Source: JAAYJG01 sp964450305
GTDB lineage: Bacteria > Bacillota > Clostridia > DSM-8532
Assembly (NCBI GenBank): GCA_964450305.1
Contig: CAYVFB010000051.1
Location: 1-23,676 of the forward strand
Direction of reading: 5' to 3'
Length of the DNA stretch: 23,676 nucleotides
Position numbers and translations under genes: made by a program
Part shown: positions 22,166 to 23,676 of the stretch, one piece after another
Numbering within the stretch: the stretch's first letter is position 1
Layout: every line of letters starts with the position of its first letter
Notes under the pieces: model-generated
What the model saw: only the letters and a program-made list of their open reading frames with translations
What the model was told of the DNA's origin: nothing
The model's database searches: none

Positions 22166-22441
22166 ATGATTATTAAGAACTTCATGGAAGAGATTGTTTT
22201 TAACAGCATGGATGATATTTTAAAGGATATCAATATGTGCAAATGTGAAATCTGCAGAATGGATATCGCGGCGAAAGCCTTGAATGATTTGCCCCCTCAG
22301 TATGTTGTAACTGTCAAGGGTGAGGTTTATTCAAAGATCAACAACCTGAAAACACAGTTTGAAGTGGATGTTATTTCAGCCATCACCAAGGCTGCCGTCC
22401 TGGTGAAGCGCTATCCGCGGCACGATAGAAAACCCGACTGA
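22166..22441 (+). CDS. comFB: ComFB-family protein (91 aa)
   Basis: ATG follows GGGAGG with a spacer of about 7 nt. The pattern CKCEICRMDIAAKALNDLPP (25-44), followed by QYVVT, is the signature of late competence protein ComFB, with C25, C27 and C30 as possible metal ligands; the rest is helical. ComFB lies in the comF operon in Bacillus subtilis, with no essential role in DNA uptake there. In cyanobacteria, relatives bind cyclic dinucleotides (c-di-GMP, c-di-AMP) and are seen as receptors. Here it is not beside comFA or comFC, but 6 kb from an EAL phosphodiesterase, which makes the receptor role attractive though unproven. A terminator follows. Confidence 0.85.
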   Translation: MIIKNFMEEIVFNSMDDILKDINMCKCEICRMDIAAKALNDLPPQYVVTVKGEVYSKINNLKTQFEVDVISAITKAAVLVKRYPRHDRKPD

Positions 22442-22480
22442 CAGTCCGGGTATCTGGCTGTAAACGCTGTTGCTTAAGAA

Positions 22481-22516
22481 GGCCTCAGATCCGATGAAAA
22501 CGGATGAGGTCTTTTT
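22481..22516 (+). terminator. Terminator after the ComFB-family gene
   Basis: GGCCTCAGATCCG (22481-22493) pairs with CGGATGAGGTC (22501-22511) apart from a 2-nt bulge, 7-nt loop, then TTTTT. Confidence 0.8.
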
Positions 22517-22738
22517 CTGTATAACAAATGCCAAAAGGCCCCTGCCTTTGCAGAGAAATGCACTGCTTGCCCATGCAACCTGGCGGGCCATTCATAACTA
22601 TCAGAGATACTTATGAACCAGTTGTATACAAAACATTGTTGTTTTTGCGTGTGGAAGGCGCTTTCAGCGCCCATGCTTATTTTGCAAATAAAACCTGGTT
22701 TGGCGCATAATTCACGCAATCGTTCATTGAATTCATTC
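22517..22738. other. Gene-free stretch before the VOC gene
   Basis: Short open frames here lack ribosome binding sites and have unlikely composition. The only structure noticed is a small hairpin GGCGC/GCGCC (22657-22671). No clear promoter for the following gene is seen. Confidence 0.5.
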
Positions 22739-22751
22739 AGGAGGGTGAAAC

Positions 22752-23165
22752 ATGATGGAAAAGAGAATGAAAACATTGTTCAGAAATGTGGACTGTATTC
22801 AGTTCTATGTTTCGAACCTGGAGGAAGGCATCAACTATTACTGCAAAAGCCTGGGCTTAAGGCTGATTTGGAAATCAGAAACCTCGGCAGGCCTCGGCAT
22901 GGATGAAGACATCACCGAAGTGGTTGTGCAAAATGAACGCAGAGGCCAGGAGATCGATTTCAAGGTTGATTCTGTTGAAGAAGCTGTCAATACAATCAAA
23001 GAAGCAGGGGGGCAAGTGTTGATTGGACCCTTTAATATTGAAATCGGAAAATGCGCCGTGATCAAGGATCCATGGGAAAACCAATATGTCATACTGGATA
23101 TGTCAAAGGGTTCTTTCATAACAGATGAAAAAGGGAACATTATCGGCCATAACAAGTCTGAGTAG
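22752..23165 (+). CDS. VOC/glyoxalase-fold protein (137 aa)
   Basis: ATG follows GGAGGGTG. The protein has the two beta-alpha-beta-beta-beta halves of the vicinal oxygen chelate fold: VDCIQFYVSNLEEGINYYCK then SLGLRLIW (14-41), and IDFKVDSVEEAVNTIKEAGG with VIKDPWENQYVILD (about 73-116). Superfamily members include glyoxalase I, bleomycin-resistance proteins, dioxygenases and many uncharacterised enzymes. The first metal-ligand position, often His, is Q17 here, and the last-strand Glu is replaced (YVILD), so metal-dependent catalysis is doubtful. The substrate is not predictable. It is a single gene, with the lipoprotein gene 64 bp downstream. Confidence 0.8.
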   Translation: MMEKRMKTLFRNVDCIQFYVSNLEEGINYYCKSLGLRLIWKSETSAGLGMDEDITEVVVQNERRGQEIDFKVDSVEEAVNTIKEAGGQVLIGPFNIEIGKCAVIKDPWENQYVILDMSKGSFITDEKGNIIGHNKSE

Positions 23166-23229
23166 TTATGGCGGCTGTTCTGTGCAACATAAAAGCGGGT
23201 TAACATATTCAAATCATGCGAGGTAAGCT

Positions 23230-23676
23230 ATGAATAGAAAATTTGTACTCATGTTTTTGGTATTCATCCTTGTATTTGCTTCCTGTGGGAAAAAGCAGAA
23301 GGGAAATGACCGGCAAACCGGAAGTGAAGTGAAACGAACCGGGGTAGTTTTGCATGATGATACAGCATCACCAGATGAAGAAAATTCAATGAACCCTGTG
23401 GGGTTGGTTTCTCCGGAGCCTTCCATCACGCAGCCTTTAAAACAAACGGAGGCAAAGCACCCTGCGTTAACACCATCGGCAGCGAAGGGCCTGGAACCCG
23501 TTAAGGAAAAGCCCACGATTGATTATCAAAAGCTCAACAGTTTCGCAGCGAGTTTACAAAAAGAAGGCAAGGATATAAAAGCAATTCTGTTCGCCGTTGC
23601 CGATAACTTGTGGAAATACTTTAAATATAATGACATGCTGCTGGATGTGGCAGTAGATGATATTAACCGGGATTCG
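23230..23676 (+). CDS. Lipoprotein, N-terminal part (cut by the window end)
   Basis: ATG follows GAGGTAAG, and the frame is open for 149 codons to the last base. The signal peptide MNRKFVLMFLVFILVFASC ends in a lipobox-like F-A-S-C with lipidated Cys19; Phe at -3 is unusual (Leu is typical). A Lys/Gln-rich then Pro/Thr/Ser-rich linker (about 20-95), likely disordered, leads into a helical domain starting DYQKLNSFAASLQKEGKDIK. The mature protein would be tethered to the outer face of the cell membrane. No family is recognised from the visible part. Confidence 0.85.
   Translation, partial: MNRKFVLMFLVFILVFASCGKKQKGNDRQTGSEVKRTGVVLHDDTASPDEENSMNPVGLVSPEPSITQPLKQTEAKHPALTPSAAKGLEPVKEKPTIDYQKLNSFAASLQKEGKDIKAILFAVADNLWKYFKYNDMLLDVAVDDINRDS

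Overview
The window looks like chromosomal DNA from a clostridial Bacillota: moderate GC, strong AGGAGG-type ribosome binding sites, clostridial tRNA genes, a Gram-positive-type Tad/Flp pilus operon with no secretin, and YqeG, ComFB and lipoprotein genes typical of that phylum. It has two parts.

Part one (1-5169) is a small integrated element. It lies between the 3' end of a tRNA-Thr(UGU) gene, cut by the window edge, and a second copy of the same tRNA 3' end at 5120-5169. Paired TGGTGCAC repeats with an 11-bp period lie just inside each boundary and look like arm-type integrase sites. Inside are a prophage tail fragment, a coiled-coil gene with an in-frame stop, a membrane-anchored protein, a 58-aa excisionase-like HTH protein (1883-2059), three small phage-type ORFs, an ArpU/RinA-like regulator and a DUF2321-like zinc-ribbon protein. 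No integrase, replication or packaging gene is visible. The gap before the ArpU-like gene holds the most unusual signal: seven short hairpins in 336 bp, with different stems but the same design (4-nt loop closed by an A-T pair). Just right of the element, a second arm-like repeat pair of different sequence (5227-5246) suggests an older integration at the same tRNA.

Part two (5891 onward) is chromosomal. It opens with a Tad pilus operon: two Flp pilins, an attenuator-like terminator, TadE, CpaB, TadZ, TadA, TadB and TadC. Then come imperfect tandem repeats, a minus-strand tRNA-Gln(CUG), and a 1018-aa membrane GAF-GGDEF-EAL protein whose cyclase motif is degenerate but whose phosphodiesterase site is intact. 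Convergent to it is a 1253-aa zinc-ribbon, multi-pass membrane protein of unknown function. The rest is a 27-bp-stem palindrome, ilvE (minus), yqeG, a ComFB-family gene, a VOC/glyoxalase-fold gene and the start of a lipoprotein gene that runs off the window.

The pilus operon, the EAL protein and the ComFB protein could together link surface motility or adhesion to cyclic-dinucleotide signalling; that link is inference. The prepilin peptidase the pilus needs is not in the window.
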